Below the pieces are notes generated by a model. It searched no databases. It was not told the DNA's origin and saw only the letters and a program-made list of their open reading frames with translations. From Halobacillus sp. Marseille-P3879 (GTDB lineage: Bacteria; Bacillota; Bacilli; Bacillales; Halobacillaceae), in assembly GCF_900240285.1 (NCBI RefSeq), contig NZ_OESS01000002.1, positions 310,001 to 374,000 of the forward strand: 64,000 bases of DNA, in the 5' to 3' direction. Both the position numbers and the translations under genes were made by a program. Positions 16,479 through 24,993 of this stretch are shown one piece after another (the first letter of the stretch is position 1; every line of letters begins with the position of its first letter).

Positions 16479-17666
16479 CTATCCTCTCCAGGCAGGCAGC
16501 ATTTGACTGAGTGGTTTATCTTTTCGATACCCAAGTACATATTCAGCCTGCATAATCGTATGAATCTCTCGTGTTCCTTCGTAAATTACAGGGGCTTTTG
16601 AATTCCGCAAATAACGTTCGACCGGGTATTCGTTAGAGTAGCCGTATGCCCCGTGAATTTGTACAGCATCATCAGCCGCCTGATTGGCAAAATCACACGC
16701 CTGCCATTTAGCAAGGGAGGTTTCGCGTGTGTTTCTTACTCCTTTATTCTTAAGTTCACCAGCTCGATAGACGAGAAGCCGGCTCATTTGCAAGCCTGCT
16801 TCCATTTTTGCGATCATTTGCTGCACAAGCTGATGCTTTCCTATCTCTTTACCGAAGGTTTTGCGATTGTGACAGTAATCTACGCAAGATTCAAGGCAGG
16901 CCATGATTTGTCCGCATGCCCCCGCTGCTACGGTAAACCGTCCATTATCTAATGCTGCCATTGCAATTTTAAATCCGTCACCTTCATTTCCCAGTAGGTT
17001 CTGTTTCGGTACTTTTACTTGATCAAAGAATAGTTCACCAGTGTTTCCCGCTCGGATACCAAGCTTGCCTTTTGTAGCTTTGGAAGAGAAGCCCTCCATT
17101 GTCCGTTCGACGATGAAGGCTGATATGCCATTGTGTCTCTTGTTCTTGTCGGTATAAGCAAATACGAGGAAGTGATCAGCATTGTCACACAATGAAATCC
17201 AGGTTTTTTGTCCGTTCAATACGTAATAATCGCCTTCTCGTTTAGCGGTTGATTGTAAGGAGGCTACGTCAGATCCAGCACCAGGTTCAGTTAATCCAAA
17301 TGCTCCGATCTTCTTGCCGGTTGCTTGAGACACTAAATATTTTTGCTTCTGCTCTTCAGTTCCCCATTGCAATAAGGTCATGCTGTTAAGTCCTGTGTGT
17401 ACAGAAACCGCTGTACGAAAAGCTGTATCTCCTCTCTCCAGCTCTTCACATACAATCGCCAGGGAATTATAATCCATCCCGCTTCCACCGTAGTTCTCTG
17501 GAATACAGACGCCCATTAATCCCAAATCTGCAAGCTTAGATAGAATGTTTTTGTCAAAGTATCCTTTTGCATCCCATTCTCCGATGAAAGGCATGATTTC
17601 ACAATCAACAAAGTCTTTGACCGTTTTTCGGAGTAATATTTGTTCATCGCTAAAATCAAAGTTCAT
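16479..17666 (-). CDS. Acyl-CoA dehydrogenase, glutaryl-CoA dehydrogenase-like
   Basis: FAD-dependent acyl-CoA dehydrogenase of 395 residues. The catalytic base is the Glu in IYEGTREIH (about residue 363), and GAFGLTEPGAGSDVAS is the family FAD/substrate motif. At residues 77-90 the protein reads ERGDTAFRTAVSVH, which aligns with ERVDSGYRSAMSVQ of human glutaryl-CoA dehydrogenase. Its Glu87 and Arg94, which hold the distal carboxylate, are kept (Glu77, Arg84), with Ser95 replaced by Thr. Oxidative decarboxylation of glutaryl-CoA to crotonyl-CoA is therefore the best call. It follows the CoA-transferase gene by 12 bases and shares its operon. ATG 17666 is 8 bases after AAGGAG; 17669 is possible. 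Confidence 0.85.
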   Translation of the reverse strand: MNFDFSDEQILLRKTVKDFVDCEIMPFIGEWDAKGYFDKNILSKLADLGLMGVCIPENYGGSGMDYNSLAIVCEELERGDTAFRTAVSVHTGLNSMTLLQWGTEEQKQKYLVSQATGKKIGAFGLTEPGAGSDVASLQSTAKREGDYYVLNGQKTWISLCDNADHFLVFAYTDKNKRHNGISAFIVERTMEGFSSKATKGKLGIRAGNTGELFFDQVKVPKQNLLGNEGDGFKIAMAALDNGRFTVAAGACGQIMACLESCVDYCHNRKTFGKEIGKHQLVQQMIAKMEAGLQMSRLLVYRAGELKNKGVRNTRETSLAKWQACDFANQAADDAVQIHGAYGYSNEYPVERYLRNSKAPVIYEGTREIHTIMQAEYVLGYRKDKPLSQMLPAWRG

Positions 17667-17678
17667 CATTACCACTCC

Positions 17679-18863
17679 TTAAATAATACACTTTTTTCTT
17701 AACTCCTCTATTTCCTTCGCATTATACCCTAACGAGTGGAGAATCTCAGTTGAATGTTCCCCGGGATCTGGTGGATGTTTTTGTGCTTTCACAGGTGTAC
17801 GGGACAGCTTGATAGGACTTCCGATCATTTTAATTTCTCCAGCTGTAGGATGGGCAGCGTGAATAAACATGTTCCTTGCATTTAACTGCGGATCGCACGC
17901 TACATCTTCTAACGTCTGAATAGCTCCGAATGGGACGTTAGCTTCGTGGCATTTATCCCTCCAGTAATCCGTAGGTTTGGATAGGAAGGCCTTTTGTAAA
18001 ATTTCAGTAAGTGAGTCCCGGTGGGTGACCCGGTCTGGGTTGGTATGAAAACGATGGTCTCCAGCTAGGTCAGGGAGTTGAATTATCTTACACAAGGACC
18101 TGAACTGTGTATCATTCCCAACGGCTATTACCATTTCCCCGTCAGAAGATGAGAAAGTTTGATAGGGAACAATGTTGGCGTGATGACTGCCAAGTCTTTT
18201 TGGCACGGATCCAGCCATTAAATAATTGCTTCCAATATTAACCAAGGCGCTCACGGCAGAATCATAAAGCGAGAGATCAATCTTTTGACCGCTTCCTGAT
18301 TGATATCTTTCCAACAAAGCAGCTTGTATGGCAATACCCGCATATAATCCTGTCAGGATGTCTGTTATAGCGACCCCCATTTTTTGAGGTCCTGAGGATT
18401 TATCGCCGGTAATACTCATTAATCCGCTCATCGCTTGTATGATGAAGTCGTAGCCAGGCAGATTTTTATAAGGCCCGGTTTCTCCAAACCCCGTAATCGA
18501 GCAGTAGATTAGCTTTGGGTTCCGTTTTTTTAATACCGGGTATGAAAGTCCCAGGCGTTCCATTGTCCCGGTTTTAAAGTTATGAATAATCACATCGCTT
18601 TTTTCTGATAGTTTCTTAACAATTTCCTTGCCTTTTTCTGTTTTTAAATCGACGGTCAGGCTTTTTTTATTACGGTTGGCACATAAATAGTACGCACTTA
18701 CTCCTTCTTGAAATGGAGGCCCCCATCTTCTTGTTTCATCACTTCCGCCTGGCGCTTCTATCTTAATTACCTCTGCACCGAGATCACCTAATATCATGGA
18801 ACAGTAAGGACCTGCCAGCACACGCGTTAAGTCCAGTATCGTAATACCCGAGAGGGCAGTCAT
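17679..18863 (-). CDS. Family III CoA-transferase (CaiB/BaiF), probable glutarate CoA-transferase
   Basis: A 394-residue class III CoA-transferase of the formyl-CoA transferase fold, which passes CoA through an aspartyl-CoA intermediate. The N-terminal DLTRVLAGPYCSMILGDLGA and the catalytic Asp (about residue 168, VAITDILTGLYAG) are seen. The pairing with a glutaryl-CoA-dehydrogenase-like gene, and the SUGCT precedent in animals, point to glutarate as acceptor and succinyl-CoA as donor; this is inference. The ATG at 18863 has AGGAAGTG 8 bases upstream; a longer frame to 18980 runs through a hairpin in the leader and is rejected. Confidence 0.85.
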   Translation of the reverse strand: MTALSGITILDLTRVLAGPYCSMILGDLGAEVIKIEAPGGSDETRRWGPPFQEGVSAYYLCANRNKKSLTVDLKTEKGKEIVKKLSEKSDVIIHNFKTGTMERLGLSYPVLKKRNPKLIYCSITGFGETGPYKNLPGYDFIIQAMSGLMSITGDKSSGPQKMGVAITDILTGLYAGIAIQAALLERYQSGSGQKIDLSLYDSAVSALVNIGSNYLMAGSVPKRLGSHHANIVPYQTFSSSDGEMVIAVGNDTQFRSLCKIIQLPDLAGDHRFHTNPDRVTHRDSLTEILQKAFLSKPTDYWRDKCHEANVPFGAIQTLEDVACDPQLNARNMFIHAAHPTAGEIKMIGSPIKLSRTPVKAQKHPPDPGEHSTEILHSLGYNAKEIEELRKKCII

Positions 18864-18891
18864 GGTTTCATCACTTCCTTTCTGAATAAGG

Positions 18892-18934
18892 AAAAAGTCA
18901 GCCGAACCCATACAATGTATGAATCCAACTGACT
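18892..18934 (-). terminator. Terminator-like hairpin in the CoA-transferase leader (possible attenuator)
   Basis: On the minus strand AGTCAGTTGGATTCATAC can pair along its full 18 bases with GTATGGGTTCGGCTGACT (several G-T pairs), with a 3-base loop and a TTTTT tail. It lies 29 bases upstream of the CoA-transferase start codon. There is no room for a promoter between them, so the transcript must cross this hairpin. Conditional read-through (attenuation) is likely, but I find no known aptamer or T-box in the roughly 100 bases before it. Confidence 0.65.
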
Positions 18935-19075
18935 TGGGATCTGCTGGGGTCAGGGCATACGGATTAGGTTTGTCCCACACTTTACCCTATTCTCCGTTAG
19001 ATAAGAGTATGACCGGGATATGCTTTAAAAGCAAAAAGACCTATCATGAAAAAGTTTTTTCCCTAATAGGATAGA

Positions 19076-19094
19076 TTAATGGGACAACCATTAA
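19076..19094. promoter_or_regulatory. Inverted repeat upstream of the lysine-catabolic operon
   Basis: TTAATGG-GACAA-CCATTAA, a perfect 7-bp inverted repeat ending 29 bases before the aminotransferase start. It is placed where a repressor or activator site would be expected. No regulator gene is adjacent. Confidence 0.45.
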
Positions 19095-19123
19095 AAATGA
19101 TCTTTTAATAAGGGGGTGGATGT

Positions 19124-20299
19124 GTGAAATATGGTTCGAGCCAGGTAAACCGCTTGCCGCCATATTTATTCTCTGTTTTTCAGCAGAAGAAAAAGGAGCT
19201 AGAGGCACGGGGGATGGACATTATCGATTTAGGGATCGGGGCGCCGGATCTTCCGACTCCTCCTTTCATTATAGAAAGGTTAATAGAAGAGGCAAAAAAA
19301 CCAGAAAATCATAAATATTCTCCATATGGAGGCTGTGCTGAATTTAAACAAGCTGTAGCTTCCTTCTATAAACGCCATTATAACGTAGAATTAGATCCTG
19401 ATACCGAGGTTCATGCTCTGATTGGTTCAAAGGAAGGAATTGCGCATTTAATCCAGGCCGTGCTGGATCCGGGTGATTATGTACTCCTCCCTGATCCAGG
19501 TTATCCAGTTTACCAATCAGCTGTTCATTTAGCTTACGGAGTGGCTTCACCATTTAAGCTTGTAGAAGAACACGGATATATTCCGCAATTCAAGCAAATA
19601 AGGGCTTCCGAACTTAACCGGGCAAAGCTCATGCTGCTTAACTATCCGAGTAATCCAACAGGAGCTACCGTGGAAATTGGTGTGTTTACTGAAGCGGTTG
19701 ATTTTGCCCGAAAAAATAAACTATCTCTCATTCATGACGCAGCTTATGACTTGGTGACTTTTTCAACGTATAAGTCGCCTAGCATCTTACAGGTGCCAGG
19801 AGCCAAAGAGGTGGCTGTTGAATTTGGTTCATTGTCAAAGAGCTTTAACATGGCGGGGTGGAGACTCGGATATGTAGTTGGCAATAAAGACTTAATTCAA
19901 GCGTTGGCAGTAGTAAAGAGCAATACAGATACGAGCCAATTTCTAGCTATCCAGAAAGCGGGAGCAGAAGCTTTACAAAGTGACCTTACAGCAGTGAAGG
20001 AAAATAACCGAATCTATTATGACCGTATGAAACTTATGGTTAATGCTCTACAGGAAATGGGTCTTACAGCCGGTGAACCAAGAGGTACTTTCTTTGTCTG
20101 GGCCAAAGTTCCGGCAAGTTTTACCTCTCAATCCTTTGCAGAAAAATTATTAGAGGAGGCCGGGGTGATCGTAACACCGGGGAACGCTTTTGGTGCCGGA
20201 GGAGAAGGGTATGTAAGAATTTCTCTTTCAACTCCAGTTCATCGATTAAGAGAAGCAGTAAAACGTATGAAAAAAATGAATGGAGGCGGGGCTCCTTGA
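19124..20299 (+). CDS. Class I/II aminotransferase, putative 2-aminoadipate aminotransferase
   Basis: PLP-dependent fold-type I aminotransferase of 391 residues. Seen: GIGAPDLPTPP near the N-terminus, LNYPSNPTGA, the HDAAYD segment binding the cofactor, and the PLP lysine in SLSKSFNMAGWRLGY. It resembles LL-diaminopimelate-type aminotransferases, which have broad dicarboxylic amino acid specificity. First gene of a four-gene operon with a thiamine enzyme, an aldehyde dehydrogenase and lysine 6-dehydrogenase, so conversion of 2-aminoadipate to 2-oxoadipate is inferred. It starts with GTG at 19124, 5 bases after GGGGGTG, and overlaps the next gene by 4 bases. Confidence 0.85.
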   Translation: MKYGSSQVNRLPPYLFSVFQQKKKELEARGMDIIDLGIGAPDLPTPPFIIERLIEEAKKPENHKYSPYGGCAEFKQAVASFYKRHYNVELDPDTEVHALIGSKEGIAHLIQAVLDPGDYVLLPDPGYPVYQSAVHLAYGVASPFKLVEEHGYIPQFKQIRASELNRAKLMLLNYPSNPTGATVEIGVFTEAVDFARKNKLSLIHDAAYDLVTFSTYKSPSILQVPGAKEVAVEFGSLSKSFNMAGWRLGYVVGNKDLIQALAVVKSNTDTSQFLAIQKAGAEALQSDLTAVKENNRIYYDRMKLMVNALQEMGLTAGEPRGTFFVWAKVPASFTSQSFAEKLLEEAGVIVTPGNAFGAGGEGYVRISLSTPVHRLREAVKRMKKMNGGGAP

Positions 20300-21951
20300 A
20301 GATCCCAAATCAATCTCAGCTGATGACAAGTGCTCAAGCCATTGTCAAGTGTATTAAGCTTGAAAACATTCAAAAGGTATTTTGTGTGCCTGGTGAAAGT
20401 TATTTACCTGTAATGGACGCTATATATGATGAGACGAGCATTGAATTGATTTCTTCGAGGCACGAAGGGGGAGCCTCATTCATGGCTGAGGGGTTTGCGA
20501 AAGCCAGTGGCAAACCAGGGGTTGTATTAGCCACGAGAGGCGTTGGTGGATCCAATCTTACCATAGGTGTCCATACCGCCTACCAGGATTCTACACCGAT
20601 GGTCGTATTCTTAGGCCAAGTCCACAGCTTATTTAGAGGAAGAGAGGGGTTTCAGGAAGTAGAATTGGAAGATTTCTTTGCACCTATTGCTAAATGGACG
20701 GTAGAAATCAAGCACCCTTCTAGAGTTCCTGAACTCGTTCAACGGGCTTTTCGCATTGCTAAAACCGGTCGACCGGGCCCTGTAGTGGTGTCGCTGCCAG
20801 AGGATCTGCTCAATGAAAAGGCTGAAATGACATTTAAAAAACCAGCTGTCAGACCGAGACCATGTCCTTCTCCTGACGAAGTAAAAGAAATGGAATTATT
20901 GCTTCAAAACTCTGAACGCCCTGTCGTTATTGCCGGAGGCGGGGTGAAATGTGCTGGAGCTGAGAATGAGTTGACTGAATTTGCTGAAAAGTTCAATTTG
21001 CCTGTAGTATCAGCCTTTCGCCGTCATGACGTCTTTCCCAACCAAAATCGCCTTTATGCGGGGCATCTGGGTTTAGGTGTGAAGCCGCAGATAACGGAAA
21101 CAGTAAAAAAAGCCGATGTGGTCGTTGCTCTCGGGACAAGGTTGTCAGAAGTCACTACTCAGGACTACTCTATTTTGAACAATGGACAGTCTCTCGTTCA
21201 CATCGATATTGATTATGAAACATTAGGCAAGGTCTATCCTCCCGACATAGGAATAATAGCTGATGTGAAGGAAGCATTACAATGTCTTATGGCGTTAAAG
21301 CTTAGAGCAGGGTGGCAATTATGGACAGAGCAGTGCCGCTCTGCTTATGTTCAAACGTTACATCCACAAAAAAAACAAACGAATTATAACATTATTTCTA
21401 CGCTTCAAAAACACTTGCCTGCCGATGCTGTTGTGACAAATGATGCTGGAAACTTTGCAGGCTGGCTTCATACCTATTTTCAATTTAATCAAAAGCAAAC
21501 TTATGTCGGTCCGACTTCGGGAGCGATGGGTTACGGTATGCCTGCTGCCGTAGGAGTGAAACTTGCCACACCTGATAGAACAGTAGTTTCGATTTCGGGG
21601 GACGGCGGATTTATGATGACGATGCAGGAGCTGGAGACCGCTGTACGTTATAAGGTCCCGATTATTAGTATTGTTTTTAATAATCAGATGTATGGGACGA
21701 TCCGTATGCACCAGGAGATTCACTTCCCATATAAAATCATTGGAACACAATTAGGTTACGTGCCGTTTTACAGACTGGCTCAGGATTTAGGAGCTGAAGG
21801 ATTTTATGTAAAAACACCGGAAGAATTTGAGACAGTATTAATTAAGGCTCTGTCATCCGAGGGTCCAGTAGTTATAGAAATAGAGTATAAGCGGGAAGAC
21901 ATTTCCGTTTCCTCTACAATTGAACAAATTAGAAACAAATCTGGAAAATAA
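20296..21951 (+). CDS. Thiamine diphosphate-dependent decarboxylase/lyase, acetolactate synthase-like
   Basis: A 551-residue ThDP enzyme with the three-domain layout of acetohydroxyacid synthase (AHAS) large subunits. Cofactor-activating Glu at about residue 57 (SSRHEGGA), GDGGFMMTMQE and the NNQMYG end of the ThDP motif near 435-465. It is not a second IlvB. The AHAS acceptor-site Trp in MVRQWQ of the IlvB in this same window is replaced (TIRMHQ), and no small-subunit gene follows. Context suggests decarboxylation of 2-oxoadipate to glutarate semialdehyde. The start is a TTG overlapping the previous stop (TTGA) with GGAGG 9 bases upstream, so it is translationally coupled. Confidence 0.85.
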   Translation: MKIPNQSQLMTSAQAIVKCIKLENIQKVFCVPGESYLPVMDAIYDETSIELISSRHEGGASFMAEGFAKASGKPGVVLATRGVGGSNLTIGVHTAYQDSTPMVVFLGQVHSLFRGREGFQEVELEDFFAPIAKWTVEIKHPSRVPELVQRAFRIAKTGRPGPVVVSLPEDLLNEKAEMTFKKPAVRPRPCPSPDEVKEMELLLQNSERPVVIAGGGVKCAGAENELTEFAEKFNLPVVSAFRRHDVFPNQNRLYAGHLGLGVKPQITETVKKADVVVALGTRLSEVTTQDYSILNNGQSLVHIDIDYETLGKVYPPDIGIIADVKEALQCLMALKLRAGWQLWTEQCRSAYVQTLHPQKKQTNYNIISTLQKHLPADAVVTNDAGNFAGWLHTYFQFNQKQTYVGPTSGAMGYGMPAAVGVKLATPDRTVVSISGDGGFMMTMQELETAVRYKVPIISIVFNNQMYGTIRMHQEIHFPYKIIGTQLGYVPFYRLAQDLGAEGFYVKTPEEFETVLIKALSSEGPVVIEIEYKREDISVSSTIEQIRNKSGK

Positions 21952-21984
21952 TAAAAGTCGCCTTATTAAAGGAGGATCTCGTCT

Positions 21985-23487
21985 ATGAGTTTAAAACTGA
22001 TAAAAGAGGAGAAGCTGCTTAACTTTATCGATGGAGAATGGAAAGAGCCTTCGAGTGATGAATATACGAAAGTTTACAATCCAGCTAATCTTGAACTCCT
22101 CGTTCAAGTCCCTTTGTCGCGTGCACAGGATGTTCAAGACGCAGTACAAACTGCTAAACAAGCCCAGAAAAGCTGGGCGCTCGTGCCAGCTCCTCAGCGT
22201 GCTGAAGTGTTATTTAGGGTTGGAACTCTTATGAAGGAGCGGAAAGAGAGATTATCCCAGCTGTTGACGATGGAGAACGGAAAAGTAATTGAGGAAGCAC
22301 GTGGGGAAGTTCAGGAAGGTATTGACATGGCTTTTTACATGGCAGGAGAAGGTCGGCGCTTATTTGGTCAAACCACCCCGTCTGAGCTGAAGGATAAATT
22401 TGCAATGAGTGTCCGCGCACCTGTGGGGGTCGTTGGCATTATTACCCCATGGAATTTCCCGATTGCCATTGCCACATGGAAGTCATTTCCTGCCATTGTA
22501 GCTGGAAATGCAGTTGTATGGAAACCGGCAACAGAAACTCCGATTATGGCTTATGAATTAGCCCGCATCTTTCAAGAAGCAGGTTTGCCCAAAGGTGTAG
22601 TTAATGTTGTGTTCGGATCAGGTTCAACTGTTGGAGAAGCAATGATTGAACAAGATGACATACGGGTCATTTCTTTCACCGGATCCAATGAAGTAGGACG
22701 TGAAATTGCTGGTAAGTGTGGACAGCGACTGAAAAAAGTGTCTCTTGAGATGGGTGGAAAGAATGCAGTTATCGTAATGGAGGATGCTGACTTATCTCTG
22801 GCGGTAGAAGGAATTCTATGGAGTGCGTATGGTACCAGTGGTCAGCGCTGTACGGCTTGCAGCCGGGTAATGGTTCACGAAAGTGTAAAAGAAGAATTGG
22901 AGGACCGCCTGCAAAGTGAGATTGCGAAACTTACGATTGGAAACGGGTTAGACGAATCAATAAAAGTCGGTCCGATTATCAATAGAAGCGGAATAGAAAA
23001 AATAAAAAATTATATTCAAATTGGTAAAGAGGAAGGGGCTGAACTTCTCACGGGGGGATATGTTTTAAACTCAGGGGAGCACAGGAAAGGGAATTATTTT
23101 GCTCCAACACTATTTACGAATGTTACTGGGGATATGCGTATAGCGCAGGAGGAGATTTTTGGTCCTGTAGTCTCACTGATTCCGGTAAAGAACATGGAGG
23201 AAGCTGTGGCGATTAACAACAGTGTAGAATACGGGTTATCGAGTTCGATTTTCACGCGCGATGTGAATAAAGTATTTGCGGCCCAGCGAGATTTAGACAC
23301 CGGGATTGTATATGTAAATGCAGGAACTACAGGGGCTGAGATTCATCTGCCGTTTGGGGGAACGAAAGGGACAGGCAATGGGCATCGGGATTCAGGTGTG
23401 GCCGCGCTTGATGTGTTTACAGAATGGAAAGCAGTATACGTGGATTTCAGTGGAAAATTACAGCGTGCTCAAATTGATGTGGAATAG
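21985..23487 (+). CDS. Aldehyde dehydrogenase, putative 2-aminoadipate semialdehyde dehydrogenase
   Basis: NAD(P)-dependent aldehyde dehydrogenase of 500 residues. Rossmann and substrate motifs are present: ITPWNFPIA, LEMGGKNAVIV with the general-base Glu, the catalytic Cys at residue 289 (SGQRCTACSRV), and EEIFGPVVSL. The C-terminal NAGTTGAEIHLPFGGTKGTG region resembles the ALDH group that oxidises semialdehydes of basic amino acids. Directly upstream of lysine 6-dehydrogenase, it should oxidise 2-aminoadipate 6-semialdehyde. If the pathway drawn here is right, it may also oxidise glutarate semialdehyde, as no second aldehyde dehydrogenase is in the cluster. AAAGGAGG precedes the ATG. Confidence 0.9.
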   Translation: MSLKLIKEEKLLNFIDGEWKEPSSDEYTKVYNPANLELLVQVPLSRAQDVQDAVQTAKQAQKSWALVPAPQRAEVLFRVGTLMKERKERLSQLLTMENGKVIEEARGEVQEGIDMAFYMAGEGRRLFGQTTPSELKDKFAMSVRAPVGVVGIITPWNFPIAIATWKSFPAIVAGNAVVWKPATETPIMAYELARIFQEAGLPKGVVNVVFGSGSTVGEAMIEQDDIRVISFTGSNEVGREIAGKCGQRLKKVSLEMGGKNAVIVMEDADLSLAVEGILWSAYGTSGQRCTACSRVMVHESVKEELEDRLQSEIAKLTIGNGLDESIKVGPIINRSGIEKIKNYIQIGKEEGAELLTGGYVLNSGEHRKGNYFAPTLFTNVTGDMRIAQEEIFGPVVSLIPVKNMEEAVAINNSVEYGLSSSIFTRDVNKVFAAQRDLDTGIVYVNAGTTGAEIHLPFGGTKGTGNGHRDSGVAALDVFTEWKAVYVDFSGKLQRAQIDVE

Positions 23488-23517
23488 CTTTGCTCAGCTG
23501 TTGAAAGGAGACAGACT

Positions 23518-24672
23518 ATGAAAGTAGCTGTATTAGGATCTGGTTTAATGGGGAAAGAAGCGGCTCGCGATTTAGTCCAAAGCGCAGGTGTAATTAAGGT
23601 CGGACTTGCCGACATTGATATAAACCGGGCAGAAGCTGCGGCTCGAGTGATAAACTCGACTAAGCTGCAAGCCTATAAAGTGGATGCAGGGAACGCAGGT
23701 GAATTAGCGGCATTTATTAGGGAATATGACGTAGTGATTAATGCGTTATTTTACTCTTTTAATGAAATGGTTGCTCGTACAGCTATAGATGTGGGAGTCA
23801 GTTCCGTTGATTTAGGGGGCCACATTGGGCACATTACTGACCGGGTACTGAGGCTGAATGATAAAGCGAAGTCTGCAAATGTAACCATCGTACCTGATCT
23901 AGGGGTAGCACCTGGAATGATCAATATTCTTTCGGGATATGGTGCGGGTAAGCTTGACGAACTACAATCCATTCGATTGTTCGTCGGCGGTATTCCTGTT
24001 CAGCCGGAGCCGCCGTTGGAATATAATCACGTCTTCTCGATGGAGGGGTTGTTCGATCATTATACTGATCCATCAACTATCATACGGGATGGCAAAAAGG
24101 TGGAAGTGCCTTCGTTATCAGAAGTCGAACGTCTTTATTTTGATCGGTTCGGACCGTTGGAAGCATTTCACACATCCGGGGGAACTTCTACATTATTAGG
24201 ATCCTACCCTGAGATTAACACGCTGGAATATAAAACGATCCGTTACCCGGGACATGCAGAAAAAATGAAGCTTCTCGTAGATTTGAAATTAACGAGAAAT
24301 GACTATGAAGTGGACGTAAATGGTATAAAAGTGAAGCCGCGTGAGGTGCTGCTTAAAACCCTTGATCCAATTGTAGATCTAAAGGATAAAGATGATGCTG
24401 TTCTGCTGCGCGTATGCGTAGGCGGACAGAAAGATGAGTTAAGCTCGACTTATCAATATGAAATGGTTACGTATAAAGATCGTGTGCATCAAGTCACGGC
24501 AATGGCAAGGGCGACAGCTAATACGATCTCCGTTGTTGCTCAAATGATTGCCGGCCGATTTATTACAAAGTCAGGAGTTCTTCCCCCTGAGCAGGTTGTT
24601 CCAGGTGACTTGTATATTGCTGAAATGGCGAAAAGAGGAGTGGTTATATCAGAAGAACTTCTGCAGCCATAA
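23518..24672 (+). CDS. Lysine 6-dehydrogenase (saccharopine dehydrogenase family)
   Basis: NAD-dependent oxidative deamination of L-lysine at the epsilon carbon to 2-aminoadipate semialdehyde / 1-piperideine-6-carboxylate. The 384-residue protein starts with a Rossmann [13 protein letters not shown] and reads through [44 protein letters not shown] and [10 protein letters not shown]. From memory this strongly resembles the Geobacillus stearothermophilus lysine dehydrogenase over its whole length. A saccharopine reductase of plant/fungal type is longer or has other neighbours. Last gene of the operon; AAAGGAG precedes the ATG and a terminator follows. Confidence 0.88.
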   Translation: MKVAVLGSGLMGKEAARDLVQSAGVIKVGLADIDINRAEAAARVINSTKLQAYKVDAGNAGELAAFIREYDVVINALFYSFNEMVARTAIDVGVSSVDLGGHIGHITDRVLRLNDKAKSANVTIVPDLGVAPGMINILSGYGAGKLDELQSIRLFVGGIPVQPEPPLEYNHVFSMEGLFDHYTDPSTIIRDGKKVEVPSLSEVERLYFDRFGPLEAFHTSGGTSTLLGSYPEINTLEYKTIRYPGHAEKMKLLVDLKLTRNDYEVDVNGIKVKPREVLLKTLDPIVDLKDKDDAVLLRVCVGGQKDELSSTYQYEMVTYKDRVHQVTAMARATANTISVVAQMIAGRFITKSGVLPPEQVVPGDLYIAEMAKRGVVISEELLQP

Positions 24673-24676
24673 AGGC

Positions 24677-24717
24677 AAAACCAGCCCCAAGTCCTGCTTA
24701 GGGGCTGGTTTAATTTT
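24677..24717 (+). terminator. Intrinsic terminator
   Basis: AAACCAGCCCC pairs with GGGGCTGGTTT (11 bp), followed by AATTTT. Ends the lysine-catabolic operon. Confidence 0.85.
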
Positions 24718-24739
24718 GGGTTGAAAAAAAGGTACCTTA

Positions 24740-24976
24740 CTACTCCGGTATGCCTGTCAGCTGTTTCAATTTCTTATTTCTTGCTACTCTCTCTTCTTTT
24801 TCTGTTAAATCGTATTTTTTAAGCAAATGAAAAAGCTCATTTAGTTCATGTTGTGCTGGTCGATTTTTTAAAAATTCGCTTGCCTCGTTGTACATATGGT
24901 CCGGCAGAAATTGTTTCTGGCTTTCAAGCTTGTTTCTAGTATCTGCGTTTGTATGATCAATATTACAGGAACTCAT
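24740..24976 (-). CDS. Unrecognised small protein downstream of fdhD
   Basis: A 78-residue helical, charged protein (MSSCNIDHTNADTRNKLES, then EASEFLKNRPAQHELNELFH and a Lys-rich end). No family is recognised. GAGGTGA sits 5 bases before the ATG at 24976; a GTG three codons earlier is less likely. It starts 17 bases after fdhD ends, on the same strand, so it is probably co-transcribed with it. Confidence 0.65.
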   Translation of the reverse strand: MSSCNIDHTNADTRNKLESQKQFLPDHMYNEASEFLKNRPAQHELNELFHLLKKYDLTEKEERVARNKKLKQLTGIPE

Positions 24977-24993
24977 AGACTTCACCTCATTTT

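Noticed and set aside
17679-18980. A 433-residue CoA-transferase starting at 18980
   Set aside because: The extra 39 residues would be encoded by the terminator-like hairpin, with no ribosome site. The ATG at 18863 has one and fits the family start.
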